Assembly (NCBI GenBank): GCA_003290165.1
Contig: QNQO01006270.1
Coordinates: 1-64,000, forward strand
DNA length: 64,000 nt
Direction of reading: 5' to 3'
Origin: Berberis thunbergii
Taxonomy: Eukaryota; Streptophyta; Magnoliopsida; Ranunculales; Berberidaceae
Positions within the stretch are counted from its first letter, which is position 1, and each line of letters opens with the position of its first letter. Under the pieces are notes generated by a model. It saw only the letters and a program-made list of their open reading frames with translations, searched no databases and was not told the DNA's origin. Below are positions 32,992 to 44,791 of this stretch, piece by piece. The translations under genes and the position numbers were made by a program.

Positions 32992-35174
32992 AAAAATATG
33001 CGGACACTAACCAATTTAGCCACCGGGGCAAAAGTCTCATCGTAATCGATGCCTTCCACCTGAGTGTCTCCACGGACCACAACCCGGGCCTTGTAACGTT
33101 CAACGGACCCATCAGATTTATATTTCAATTTATAAACCCATTTACAACCAATGGGCTTTTTGCTAGTGAGTAAATTTGTAATAATCAAAGTACCATTGAG
33201 TTTCAAAGCATCTATTTCCTCCTGTGTGGCTTGACGCCAATTTGGATTCTACACAGCCTCATTAAATGATTGGAGTTCAACCTCAGCAGTTATAGCCGCC
33301 ACAAATTTTGAATGTGAAGGTGAGAAGTTATGACATGTGACATAATTAGCTAAAGGGAATCGTGTACCTGAGGACCCGATGGAAGGAGGAGGCGGAGAGG
33401 GGTGTAAAACCTGAGCTGTGTGACAAACATAATCAAGAAGATGTGTGGGCGGCTTTCGATCGCGCTGTCCTCGACCGAGGGGTTGCTCGGTAATATACTG
33501 CTCTGGGGGCGAGACATTTGGCCCAGAAGAAACAAGATCATGCTCACAATCAGTGGATGAGGAAGATCCCTGGGGTGACATGGTATTGTCATTTCAAGGG
33601 ACTCCCCCTGACTCCACACGTGTAGAAGGTGTGGTCTTACGAGCAGGATACTCCCATGAACAATCATTGACAAGGGGAATAGAATGGGAAGAAGCAGTAG
33701 GCGACGGTTAAGGGTGTGAGAAGGGAAAGTTGGTTTCATCAAACATAACATCATGGGAGACAAAAACTTTATGGGTTTCTAAGTCCATAACTTTCCATCC
33801 CTTTTACCATGAGGATATCCCAAGAAAACACACCGTTGACTGCGAGGGGCAAATTTATCCCGTGATCGGTCTTTATGGTGGGCATAATAAAGACAACCAA
33901 ACACTCGGAGATGAAAAAAGAGAAGGTATTTTGGAGTATAATTTGTCGAGAGGTGTAAGACCGTTTAGGATAGGTGTGGGGGTGCGGTTGATTAAATGGG
34001 TTGCAATAAGGATACATTCTCCCCAAAATTCAATAAGTAGAGATGCTTGAAATAAAAGGGCCTGGGCAACATTGAGAATGTGACGATGTTTTCTCTCAAC
34101 ACGGCCATTTTGTTGTGGGGTATCAACAATATTTGTTTGATGGGTAATACCATGTTGGGCATAAAATGAGGTCATGGGAGTAGATGCAAATTCCAAACCG
34201 TTATCACTTCGAATAGTTTTGACCAACTTATCGTATTGTGTTTTTGTAAGGGAACAAAACTGTTGTAATAACACACTAGCTTCACTATTTTCATGCATCA
34301 AGTATACCCAAACAGCTCGACTAAAATCATCAATGGTAGTAAAAAAATAGCGAGCACCAGACAATGTAAATTGACGGTAAAGACCCAAAATGTCACAATT
34401 AATCAAATCAAACTTATCTGTAGCACAACTACTACTAAGAGGAAAGCTAGACCATGTTTGTTTTGCCCGACAACAAATATCACAAATCAACTGTTTGTCG
34501 GAGACTACAACTTTATTTCCATCAGTACTTAATAAAGACATAGGTTTGGAAGAAGGATGCCCCAACCGGCGATGCCATTTTTCATAAGACTCTGGTGCCC
34601 GAGTTGCTGAAGCGGTTGCGACTGTCACCGGTTTGTAATGGTACACTCCTCCTCGTAACTCACCCAGTCCAATCGGGCTCCTCGTGGTGCGGTCTTGCAA
34701 GATACATAAATGATCGGTGAACGTCACAAGAGAATTTTCATCACAAATGAGTTTACTGATAGAAATCAAATTTACGACCAGATTCAACACAAATAACACA
34801 TGTTTGAGAATAAGTTCGGATGGCAGAACACAATCTCCGTCCTTCACGACTGACGTTTAAGCATCGTCGGGTAGGCCAACCGGGGAAGGAGCGATATCAC
34901 AAATATTTGACTACGTGAAAATATTACCCGTCATGTGATGCGAAGCGCCACCATCAATAAGCCAAGAAATATTAGAAAAATGCTTACCAGATAACTTATC
35001 ACCCTCTGGACTGAGCTCTATTAAAGGCAAGAAACGTTGCATTTGTTCCGATGAAATGCTCGGAATGGTTGTGGAAACTGACTCGGCAGAATCCTCTGGA
35101 CCGGGATTTGTGAACTCAGAGATTTCGCCATGCTTGCCCATGTTGATGAACTGGACGTGATGTATTGATGACAA
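32985..35174 (-). pseudogene. Copia pol: protease, integrase and N-terminal half of RT, broken
   Basis: On the minus strand from 35174: a protease end with WLIDGGASHHMTGN, where DGGA replaces the usual DSGA. Then from 34847 the gag-pre-integrase (WHRRLGHPSSKPM, CDICCRAKQT) and an integrase core with NCDILG, TIRSDNGLEF and TPQQNGRVERK, so the three acidic residues are kept. A frame change follows near 33880. The RT start reads NGTLIITNLLTSKKPIGCKW, then ERYKARVVVRG and DYDETFAPVAKLVSVRIFFA, and stops abruptly near 32990. Gag is absent between the primer site and protease. Confidence 0.9.
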
Positions 35175-35249
35175 AAAACGGCGGAAAAGAAAGGAATAAT
35201 TTTTTTTATGTGTTTACCTAAATCCTATGACTCTGATACCATAATAAAT

Positions 35250-35456
35250 TGCCAACTCTCTAAAAGCTCGAACTTGTAGAAAAGGTGAATCCAATCATAT
35301 ATCAAGCGGAAGCGAGAGCGGAGTCGTGGGATTATAACTATATCGATGGGTACCAATTGTACAACTACACCGTAAAATTCACACGGTACTACCGTGGATA
35401 AGTACATGGGCAATTTTAGGCCCATGGATAATTAGAGTGGGTTTAATATTCCAACA
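35250..35456 (-). repeat. Copia LTR with primer binding site
   Basis: Read on the minus strand, the LTR starts TGTTGGAATATTAAAC at 35456 and ends TTGGCA at 35250. Eight bases later comes TGGTATCAGAG (35231-35241), complementary to the 3' end of initiator methionine tRNA. A purine tract (AAGGGGGAG) precedes the LTR on the same strand. About 85 bases further right is a second primer site variant, TGGTATCATAGC (35540-35551). Confidence 0.75.
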
Positions 35457-35576
35457 CTCCCCCTTAGCGCAAGCGCAAGGAAAATTCTCACAGGGATTGC
35501 GCTGGACGAGACTCGAACCCACGACCTCCGAGGACCAATGCTATGATACCATGATAAAATTAAAGGTTGGGAGTTC

Positions 35577-36793
35577 CACCAACTAGACGTGAACATCCCC
35601 TTTCTTCACGGTGACTTGCATGAGGAAGTTTACATGAGTCTTCCACAGAGATTATCTTCATCTCATCCCCATAAGGTTTGTCGGCTTTGCAAGTCCCTTT
35701 ATGGCCTTCGCCAATCTCCCCGAAACTGGTTTGCTAAGCTTGCTATAGCTCTTCGTAATTATGGTTTTCTGCAGTCTCATGCTGACCACACTTTATTTAC
35801 TTGTCAGAAATATAACCATTTTCTCTCTGTTCTTGTGTATGTTTATGATATCATTGTGGCAGAAAATAATTCACAGCCTTGCAACTCATTCAAATAATAC
35901 CTTAATGATTGTTTTCAGCTCAAAGATCTGGGGCCTCTGAAGTACTTCCTTAACATTGAAGCCCTCGTAATTCTTCTGGTCTTTTCCTCTGCCAAAGGAA
36001 GTATGCTCTTGATATTTTAAAGGAAGTCAGTCTCTCCGGTGCTAAACCGGTTACCACACCTATGGAGCAGAATCACCAACTTGCTCGTGCTACGGGTTGC
36101 ATCCTTCACGGCCCAGGCCGTTACTGGTGCCTAGTGGGCCACTTGGTTTATTTATCCATTACTCGTCCGAATATTTGCTACGCAGTCCACATTCTCACTC
36201 AATTCATGCATGAGCCGCGATAAGAGCATATTTATGCCGTCTTACGGGTTCTTCGCTACCTAAAGGGTTCTCCTGGTCAAGGTATTTTGCTTCGGTCTGA
36301 TAGTTCCCTCCAATTATTTGCCTATTGTGACTCCAACTGGGCTGCTTGCCCCATGACCCGCCGTTCCCTCACGACCTATTTTGTCCAACTCGGATCATCT
36401 TCTATCTCCTGAAAAACCAAGAAGCAAGCCATTGTTGCCCGCTCCTCCGCGGAGGCCGAATACCACACCATGGCGATCACTACATGTGAACTTACTTGGT
36501 TGAATTCATTCCTTTATTCGCTTGAGATATTTCACACACAACCCATGCGATTGTTTTGTGATAATCAGGCGGCACTTCACATCGCCTCGAAACCAGTCTT
36601 CCACGAGCGTACAAAGCATATCGAAGTGGATTGTCACTATGTTCGAGAACAGTTACTCGTTGAGAATATTTTCACATCTTATGTTTCGTTTTCAAAGCAG
36701 TCTGTCGATATTTTCACTAAAGCCCTTGGTCATCAACAATTCCAATTTCTACTTGGCAAGTTGAGTGTTCGAAATCCTCACTCTCCAACTTGA
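35577..36793 (+). pseudogene. Copia pol: C-terminal half of RT and RNase H, broken
   Basis: Starts HQLDVNIPFLHGDLHEEVYM, which follows directly, in a normal Copia protein, on the point where the minus-strand copy at 32985 stops. Then CKSLYGLRQSPRNWF, VLVYVYDIIVAEN (the YVDD box is altered to YVYD), LKDLGPLKYFLNIE, and after frame breaks the RNase H blocks RSSAEAEYHTMAI, CDNQAALHIASKPVFHERTK and VDIFTKALGHQQF. It ends in TGA at 36791. Confidence 0.9.
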
Positions 36794-36955
36794 GGGGGAG
36801 TGTTAAAAGGAAAGAATTTGGTTAAATGAATTTGGTCTAATATTGTGATTGGAATGATTCTTGGATCTTGATTAGCATGTAGTTATGTTAGCTTACTCTT
36901 GTATAAATTCATGTATTGCTTAGCAAATGAATCAACAACTTTCACACAAATTTAT
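36792..36955 (+). repeat. Polypurine tract and 3' LTR of plus-strand Copia
   Basis: GAGGGGGAG (36792-36800) is followed by TGTTAAAAGG at 36801, the expected LTR start. The LTR appears short and has TATA-like TTGTATAAATTC near 36900. The right border, about 36950, is a guess. It differs from the LTR at 35250-35456. Confidence 0.6.
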
Positions 36956-37504
36956 CTTATTATATGGCCTTGCAATTAGGACGTAATAAAGCAACAAAAA
37001 ATTCTAGATAACCTGATCTGAAAACACAGATTTGTGTCTGAAATGATGGTTTGCACATTATCGAATCAATTCTACCCCTCTTTAACCTCTCAAAACTTTG
37101 TAAAAAAGGGTAGAGTACTCCGATCACGTACAAACCACCCATCAAAGCACAAATGAGTCCTCCAAGGCATGATCTCTAAAGCAACGCAACAGATCATGAT
37201 CCGGGTTTTTGTAAACCGCATGAGAATAGTAAAGTCAGTTAATGGTTTATCCAAAATATGAGAATCTGACAGCTGCGGTACCCAATGCCGCTCGTGGATA
37301 AACCTTCCTTCCTCTGCCTTTACTATTGCCGATTTCCCAAACTACCCTCCTCTCACCAAACCAATCCGTTTATGACCAGACCAAACTCCCCAGTGTTTAT
37401 CCAAAAAAAAAAAAAACCGCCTAACACGATCGGTCACCGCATGCGTGATTATGTCACCACACAATGGCATTTCCGCCATTTCATTGCCTCCTTTTCTAAT
37501 CCAG

Positions 37505-38140
37505 TTTTCCTCCAATAAAATATCCTCTATTCCACTTTACGCTCTCTCACTCTCCATTCTTCATTTCGCGTCTCTCGTTTCTTCTTCGTTAGCTTTGTTC
37601 AATCGCTTAATTTACATGAACTAGTGTGTTTTAGGTTGATTCTAGGGATTATTTGGTGCAGATCGGTGTTCTTTCATTCGAACAACTCTTTTATCGATCA
37701 GTCAGTCGTCAAGTTTGTGTAAACAAGTTCAGATTCTCTGTAATTTGGACGATCGGAGACCTAAATCACTAAAAATTTGAAGTTGCGAGTTTGTAAAAGA
37801 CTTTTAAGGTATCGATTTCGTGTTTTGTCTGAATTTCTCTTTCATTATGATTCATTTAGACCGATAAATGTGGTATTTCCGGCATACAAGCGTTATTTAT
37901 GCAAATTGGTTACTTGTGCTCAGTTGCTGACCATGTAGTTGTTTACATGAGTTTTTCGTGATTTTTATCAACGTTACGTTACATTCACTTGGATGACGAG
38001 TTCTTTTACGCTATAAATGTGAGCTTTTGAGTTTCAATTGAGTGTTTGTGTGGTTTACTGAACGATTTGTTCTGTTGAAAATCGGTTTCATCAAGCGATG
38101 AGTAAATAATCTTTTTTTTGTTTTGGTTATAGGAGGTAAT
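37505..38140 (+). promoter_or_regulatory. BBD1: BBD1 promoter core, 5' UTR exon and 5' UTR intron
   Basis: A TATA-like CAATAAAATATCC (about 37513) lies before a CT-rich stretch of the kind found at plant start sites (37540-37580). The leader probably ends at AAG|GTATCG (37808), and an intron runs to TTATAG at 38132, eight bases before the start codon. These borders are predicted from consensus only. The GC content and the absence of repeats here fit a host promoter. Confidence 0.5.
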
Positions 38141-41100
38141 ATGACGACTCTCCAAGGACCGGTGATCTACCACTCTGTCCGTGTGAAACAAGCCGAGCTT
38201 TCAATCAAAGCTGGGATTATTAAAAGTGGATTCTTGGGGTTCAGGGGGAGCTTGGACTCGAGAATTAGAGTGGGGTCTTTTCCTCGACAGACTCCAGTGC
38301 GCAAGTGTGGAGTTCAATGCACTTATAGTTCATCGTCGGACGATAATGGGAGTACTGCAGAGAATTTCAATGAGAACAATAGCGAATATGTGAATTCCAG
38401 TGTGGTTGAAGCTGGTATACATTTTTTAGACTAATTTTTGTTCTATTTAATCCAATATTGTGGAGTTTGTTTTGATCCATGTTTTGTTTCTGTTCAATCT
38501 TATGCTATTTGTGTGGCTAATGTGATGCATTTGTCAATAATTGAAATCGATTTGCTACGAGAACGACAAGATTAGTGATATTTTGTGTTTGTTACTTATG
38601 CAGTGGAGGTGAAAAGTGGGGCAGACGGTTTCATGATCAAAATGAGAGATGGTAAACATTTGAGATGCATCCATAATAATCCACAGGGTGGACATCTGCC
38701 AGATTATGCGCCTCATCCTGCTATTGTATTAAAGATGGAAGATGGAAGTGGTCTTCTTCTTCCAATAATTGTTTGTACGTATTGATGTTCTTATAAAATG
38801 GTTTCTGTTTTTGTATATTGAGACTGATACTTTAAGGAAATTTGTTGTGAATGTATTGCATCATAATTATGAAATCCATGGTGCTTTGTATTGCAGTGGA
38901 GATGCCAAGTGCATTGCTCATGGCCGCTATCCGCAACGTTCAAATTGTATGTTTCTGGTTCCTTGATCCTCTTTATGTTTTGTCTTCTTTTGTTCATTTG
39001 TGTGTATATGTGCAACGATGAGAACAAAGAAGTAACTGTTTGAAATCATATTAGTTTTGATTTAATTGGTAACTTTGTTGATTGTGCCTCAGGCTAGACC
39101 AACTATGTATCAAATAATGAAGGAAATGATTGAGAAGATGGGCTATACGGTAAATTTTGCTCCTGTTGAAATTAGACATTGCTCTACTCATAGATTTGAA
39201 ATTTCCAACTTTTTTATCCCAGCATTTCACTCATTTTGTAAAGTATGGTTATTTTTACAGGTTAAACTCGTTCGAGTCACAAAGAGAGTGCACGAGGCGT
39301 ACTTTTCTCAGTTATACCTCACTAAGGCAAGTTTCTTAATCACCCGTTTGCAGATACAATGCTTACTTGGATTAAATATCAAAGGAAAGTAAGTAGGTGC
39401 TATGTTTTGGACATTTTCACAGATAGGGAATGAAGAAGATGTAGTTAGTTTTGACCTTCGACCTTCAGATGCCATCAACATAGCCGTAAGATGCAAGGTA
39501 TATCATATATCAAACCTTAATGAGTGTATGTAAATGATCTCAAATATTGATATTTTTTTAAGAAGTATTTGGAATTTGCAATGCACCTAAGTATTTATAT
39601 TAAAATGCTCAAGACCAAGTACTTCACTGTGAAAAATGATGATTCTGTTGGTTCAGTGTGTTTAACAAAAAGAAACAAAATTGGAAATGCTCCACAAACA
39701 TCTGTATTTTACTTATTCATATGAATTCCTAATTTTCCGTAACCATCTCCATACTTACAAAATATATGGTGCTTATGTTAGCCATAGTATTGTATTTTGT
39801 TGATTTCCTTGTCCATAACCTTTTAACTTTCCTTTTTATTTTCAAATTATGCAATTTTTACTTCACTTCCGGATATTTCAGGAAGCCTGATATTGTTGCA
39901 AACCTCTACCTGAAGCCAAGTTTAAAGATGATAATGATGGTGAAGAGTGGCTAACCAGAATCTAATTGGAGATGGTGAGGAGTGTCTCTAGAGTATAGAC
40001 TGCTGGTGGTTTGATGTTTCCGGAGCATAAAGGGGAGAAAAGCGTCAAATTCATTTAGGGTGTTGGGGGAATAATGCATGTCAATCATGCTGCATCTTGA
40101 ATTACACATACTACCTATTAGGTGAATCTCGAAAAGGCTCATGAGGCTGGATTAGGAAGTGTCCATCTTCTCTATCACTTTGGTCAGTGTCTCCTAGTTT
40201 TTTCCCTGTTGTTCAGGAGGAAAAAAAGGGGGGATCCCCTATCCCCTTTCCATTCATTCTGATATCGGAGGAGGGTTGTCTTACGTTGATTAGGATGTAT
40301 CAAATTGCTATATGGAAGGTTTGAAAGGTTACCCTCCCAAAATCAATTTGCAAATAGATACTCTAATCTTTCTAGGTGGTAAAATGGTTAAGGCGAAAAG
40401 CTTGCTCTGTTGTTTAAAGGTGCTAGTTTTTGTTTGGGGAGAGCCCGATAATGAAAATTAATTTATGAATTTTAAATGGAATAGGTTAAGCACATGAGGA
40501 GTTTGCAACCTGTTACTTGACCTCCCACTGATTGCTTCTTCTCAGTCTAGTCATAATGGTTTTGGAGAGGTTTAAAAGGAAAGTTGTCTCGTAGGAGGAT
40601 GAGCTTCTGTCGAAGGTAGGAATTGGCCACTTGTATAAAATCACTCCAACCGTGTACTGTACTGCTTGTCCCTTTTTAAGGCCCATTGCTTCATTGTTGG
40701 AGAGATCCATAGGAATTGGCAGGGCAATGTTTGGAACTACAAAAAGGGGGATCGTGATGAAGTGGCATAGAATTTGCTGATGATAAGTATTCAGGGGAAC
40801 TGTGCATTAAGAATCTTAGTGATAAAAAAAAATAGGCTTTGTTACAGTAGTAGTTTGGTGATAGACAACTTGTGAGGTGATTGGTGCTAAATAAGATCCA
40901 AAATGTTGTCCTCCTTTTATAATTTGATGGGGATAATGACTTGAGCAGGATAGGAGATTCTTTGAGCGAAGAAAGCGGATAATTCAAGAAAGCCTTCTAA
41001 ATTTGGTGAATGCTCTTTAGTCAACAATATCTTGTTAATTTCTTTGTTTAAAGTTTCTCGAGTTTCGAGGGGTACCATTTGAGACTTTGCTATTATTGTG

Positions 41101-43394
41101 CGATTTATGCAGTCACGTCCTTACTTAGTTTGGATTCGATAGGTCATTTCAATCTATTTGTACTTTTCTTCCCCATTGTTCTCAAATAAAGTAATATTTA
41201 TGACCAAAAATAAAGAAACTTTTTTTTTCACAGAACCATTATGGTTAGTAGACTAGCATGGCACTGGACATTTTTCTCGTCGTGATTTGGATTTTGGACC
41301 ATCATATATATATAATAACTATTATTACTATTGCGAGAAACATTTATTTTTTAGAACCTTCCTTTGTGGTTTCTGACTACACTCTCACACTATGGTTTCT
41401 TATGCATGTATTTTGGTCAAGCACCAATTTGGTCATGCCCTCAAAAAAAAATTTATTTTTTATTTTTTGTTATTTTTTCTTTTTTTTCTTTTGCCTTCTC
41501 CCACTTGGAGTGGTATGTGGTGCTATTCCTTTTGATGTAGACAAGTTGCTTGTGCTATATGTATTGTTACTTTTAATCCACTTGTATAGAGTCATGTTCT
41601 GGTTGCCTTTCTCAATATTTATCTCATTGTAAAACTTGCAAATTATTCTTATCTTGTTTAGTGTGTGCTTTGAACTTGGCTCAAATGCAGGTGCCTATAC
41701 AAGTTAACAAGTATCTTGCATACAGTGATGGAATGCGAGTTGTAGAACCTACGAAGCTTGCACCAAGGCCCCCTTTTTCAGATGGCTTGTTATTTACTGA
41801 ACTGGATAGGTAACTCATGAACTAAATATTGTTTATGTTTGTGCTGATCTCTAATGAGCATTAGGTACAGAATGTAAGGTTTGTTTCAATGCTTTTGAAA
41901 TAGTAGAATTTACTTAGTCATGCACAACGACCCAAAGATGTCTACATAACTATAAACTGCAAGTTCGTGTTGGAAATCAAGCCAAATTCTATTAGGAAAC
42001 AATCTAAATCCCGTATAGGAACATTTAATTAGTTCCAAGTTTCAAATACAACAGTATCAAAGACTTGGTTGCACTCTTTGATTCTAAACAAGTATTGGGT
42101 TTGCCAATTACATTTTCTGGTCGAGTAGTTGACTGTGATACCAATATGCCATCAACTTACTTCCTGGTGCCTGGAGGTAAGTCGCTAGTAGTTATTACAA
42201 TATAGCTGAAGTGAAAGAACAGTGTTGCCTCAACATTCAATAATACTTTCTTTGAACGCATTGAAAAGTTGTTTCTAGTTTGTACCCAACATGATCTCTG
42301 ATTGTTGAATGTACGATAATTATGTTGGTATTGATTCATGGCCAATATTCTTATAGTTATGTACTTGTGTCGAAAGAGGGCAAGAGAGCTGATGGTAATT
42401 TGTGGTTGATTATGATTGCAGGCCTGATGGTCAACCATGTGTTGAAGCGAAGGAGTTTGATCTCATCCGCAACATGCTCATTGCTGCTGTTGAAGAACGA
42501 TATAGAGATGCAGGTATGGTATCTTTTCATGTAAATCTACAGGATATCTTGTTTACCCTGAGAGATGCCATAATATCACCTAGTTGCGAAGGCGACTCAT
42601 CTAGCGTCTGTTTACTTGTGATTAAACCTACTTCTTATTCATATGCTGAGCCAATTATAATATTCTCACCGTCTGTTGTGAGATCGTTCTGCTAGCCAGT
42701 CGATGCCCGAAACTCCTCGTCATTAAATTGAACTAAGGAATTGAATTACAGTGGCAGTCAAATCTGTCACTCTATTTGCTGAGCTATTTTGATGGATCAG
42801 TTGACTTGTCTTGAACACGGGAGGTATGGCAACGGGGTTGAATGTTGCACTTCGGGTTATAAGCTGGTTCTATTCAGACAAAGTGCTAAACCCGTACCAG
42901 CCCCACTGCCATCCTAGAAGACTTTTTGAGTGTTGAGCAGTGCTGCTCTTTTTTCTGCAACGTTCGAGTAACTCCTTGTGTTGAAAATGCATATACCCTG
43001 CCCCCAACTTGATTAAATCTAACATTACATAGTTCATGTAGTTCATCAGCGCAACTATCCGTCAGCTTATTACCTTCATCTTGATAGTAAATCTTGTGGC
43101 CGTAACAGAGTTGCCTGTGTGGATGTGTCTCATAGTCCATTCAGCTAGACTATTACTTGTGCACTTGAAGCTTTATGATATACTCTAATGCTGAAAATTA
43201 ATTGAGAGCAATTTGAGTTGACAAAGCAAATTGGAAATAAAATATGCAGCTCGTCTGACACATGCTGAAGAATTACTTGCGTACTTAAAGCTTTATGATA
43301 CTCTTGTCTGACACTAGAATGTTTTTGGTAATATGCAGCTCAATGGCGGGACAAGCTCAACCAACTTCGATCCAAGAAGCAAAAGTGGATCTGA
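38141..43394 (+). CDS. BBD1: Bifunctional nuclease BBD1 (DUF151 and UVR domains), nine coding exons
   Basis: Exons: 38141-38414, 38604-38774, 38897-38946, 39093-39149, 39261-39326, 39423-39497, 41691-41809, 42422-42513 and 43339-43394, 960 bases in all, 319 residues, one intact frame. The protein matches plant BBD1/BBD2 nucleases (about 325 residues), which have DNase and RNase activity and act in defence and ABA-linked callose deposition. Residues 1-90 are a variable Ser/Asn-rich region; about 92-245 the DUF151 nuclease domain with DGFMIKMRDG, PDYAPHPAIVLKMEDG, RPTMYQIMKEMIEKMGY and LRPSDAINIAVR (218-229); about 283-313 a UVR motif (AVEERYRDAAQWRDKL). The intron after 39326 begins GC rather than GT; all others are GT-AG. 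The intron at 39498-41690 is 2.2 kb. It is the only intact host gene here. Confidence 0.95.
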
Positions 43395-44229
43395 AAGTGT
43401 TTGCAACTCGGACTTATCATTAATTCATCATTTGATCTTCTTAAATTCCACCCAAGAACTCACCTTCTGCTTCAATGGCCTCTTCTTGTACATAGTAGAT
43501 ACCGTCCAAAGAAGAAAACAGGGTCAGTATCGACAGTAGAATCCATGGTATATCTCTCTCTCGTGAACTGTAATGTATGTATTAGTCATGTGAATATTTG
43601 TGTCTCCTTATGTAATGTTATCCCAGTCTGGACTTTTCTCTGTCAATTTTCTTCTCTAGTCCACCATTGTTTTCTTGTGTAAAATGCATGTCAATCTACT
43701 ACCAGTTGGTTTTGAGTTTGAAACAGTTCAACTGTTGTATATGGAGGTTTATGAGATGAAAATCTAGATAAGGTGGAAATGGGAGAATTAAACTTTTTGC
43801 ACCGTAGATAATTGCTAAATTTTTTTTTTGAAAGGCAAGCACGGTTTTTATAGGATCTCAGAACTCATAAAGATGCTGCAAACTGAGTTTGAACCCATGA
43901 CCCTAGCAGTATCATCCGTCAAGCTTTAATCGTTGAGTTGTCATGCCACTACAACTTCTCATGTTTTTGGCTATACACGCCAAGTAAGTTAGGTCAAAGA
44001 TAGGCATAATACATTTCAAAAAAGAATGCCCAACTATTTGTCTATTTAACAATTCTCTCCCTCGATAAATTTTGTTTTCTAGCCATACAAGGCAAAACAA
44101 TAAACCAGGCTTCTCAAACCAGCTGCTGCTTTATCACTTCACCAAACTACCCCGTAGGGCAATGCCTCATAGGGCTTTCAATCAACACGAGTCAATACGG
44201 TGCAAATTCAAACAATGTTGGAACTTAAC
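43395..44229 (+). other. BBD1 3' UTR and downstream spacer
   Basis: The probable 3' UTR runs to about 43600, where AATGTATGT may serve as a poly-A signal. Beyond it lies AT-rich DNA with no gene. Confidence 0.4.
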
Positions 44230-44790
44230 TCCAGGATCAACCTTCATTAGTATGTTAGCGGGGTTGTGCTTTGTGTGTACTTCCACAAAAGACACATCTC
44301 CATAGGTACCATCTTAAGTACCCAAGTATTTGTTTCACTACCTCCCAATGTTTCTTACTAGGATTTTCCTTATGCTTGCTCACAACACTAACAGTTAGTG
44401 AAATGTTATGGCGTGTACGCACCATAACATGTAAAGAACTTTCAATTGCACTAGCATAAAGAACAAGTGACATGTATTCCTTATCTTCCTCTGTGATTGG
44501 AGATAACTTCATGGAAAGTCTAAAATGTGAAGCCAAAAGAGTAACAACCCGATTTGTATTTTGCATGCCAAATTGAGATATGACTTTCTGAAGGTACCCC
44601 TTCTGTGAAACAAGTAATTCTTGGTTCTCCCTTTATCTTCTTATCTCCATACCAATTATTTTCTTGCAGTAGCCATATTCTTCATCTCAAATTTAAAAAC
44701 AAGTTGAGATTTCAATTTATTTATCTTCACCATGCTTTTACAAGTAACGAAACATATCATCAACACAGAGCAAAAGATAAAAAAAGTTAC
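44230..44790 (-). pseudogene. Copia RT end and RNase H start, broken
   Basis: On the minus strand: LLCVDDMFVTCKSMVKINKL (YVDD changed to CVDD), FKFEMKNM, then after frame changes LASHFRLSMKLSPITEEDKE and HWEVVKQILGYLRW. These are consecutive blocks of a Tork-like Copia polyprotein. The fragment ends near 44230. Confidence 0.8.
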
Positions 44791-44791
44791 G

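Noticed and set aside
42886..43140. 84-codon minus-strand frame inside the last BBD1 intron
   Set aside because: No known motif and no splice pattern; probably chance in a long intron.
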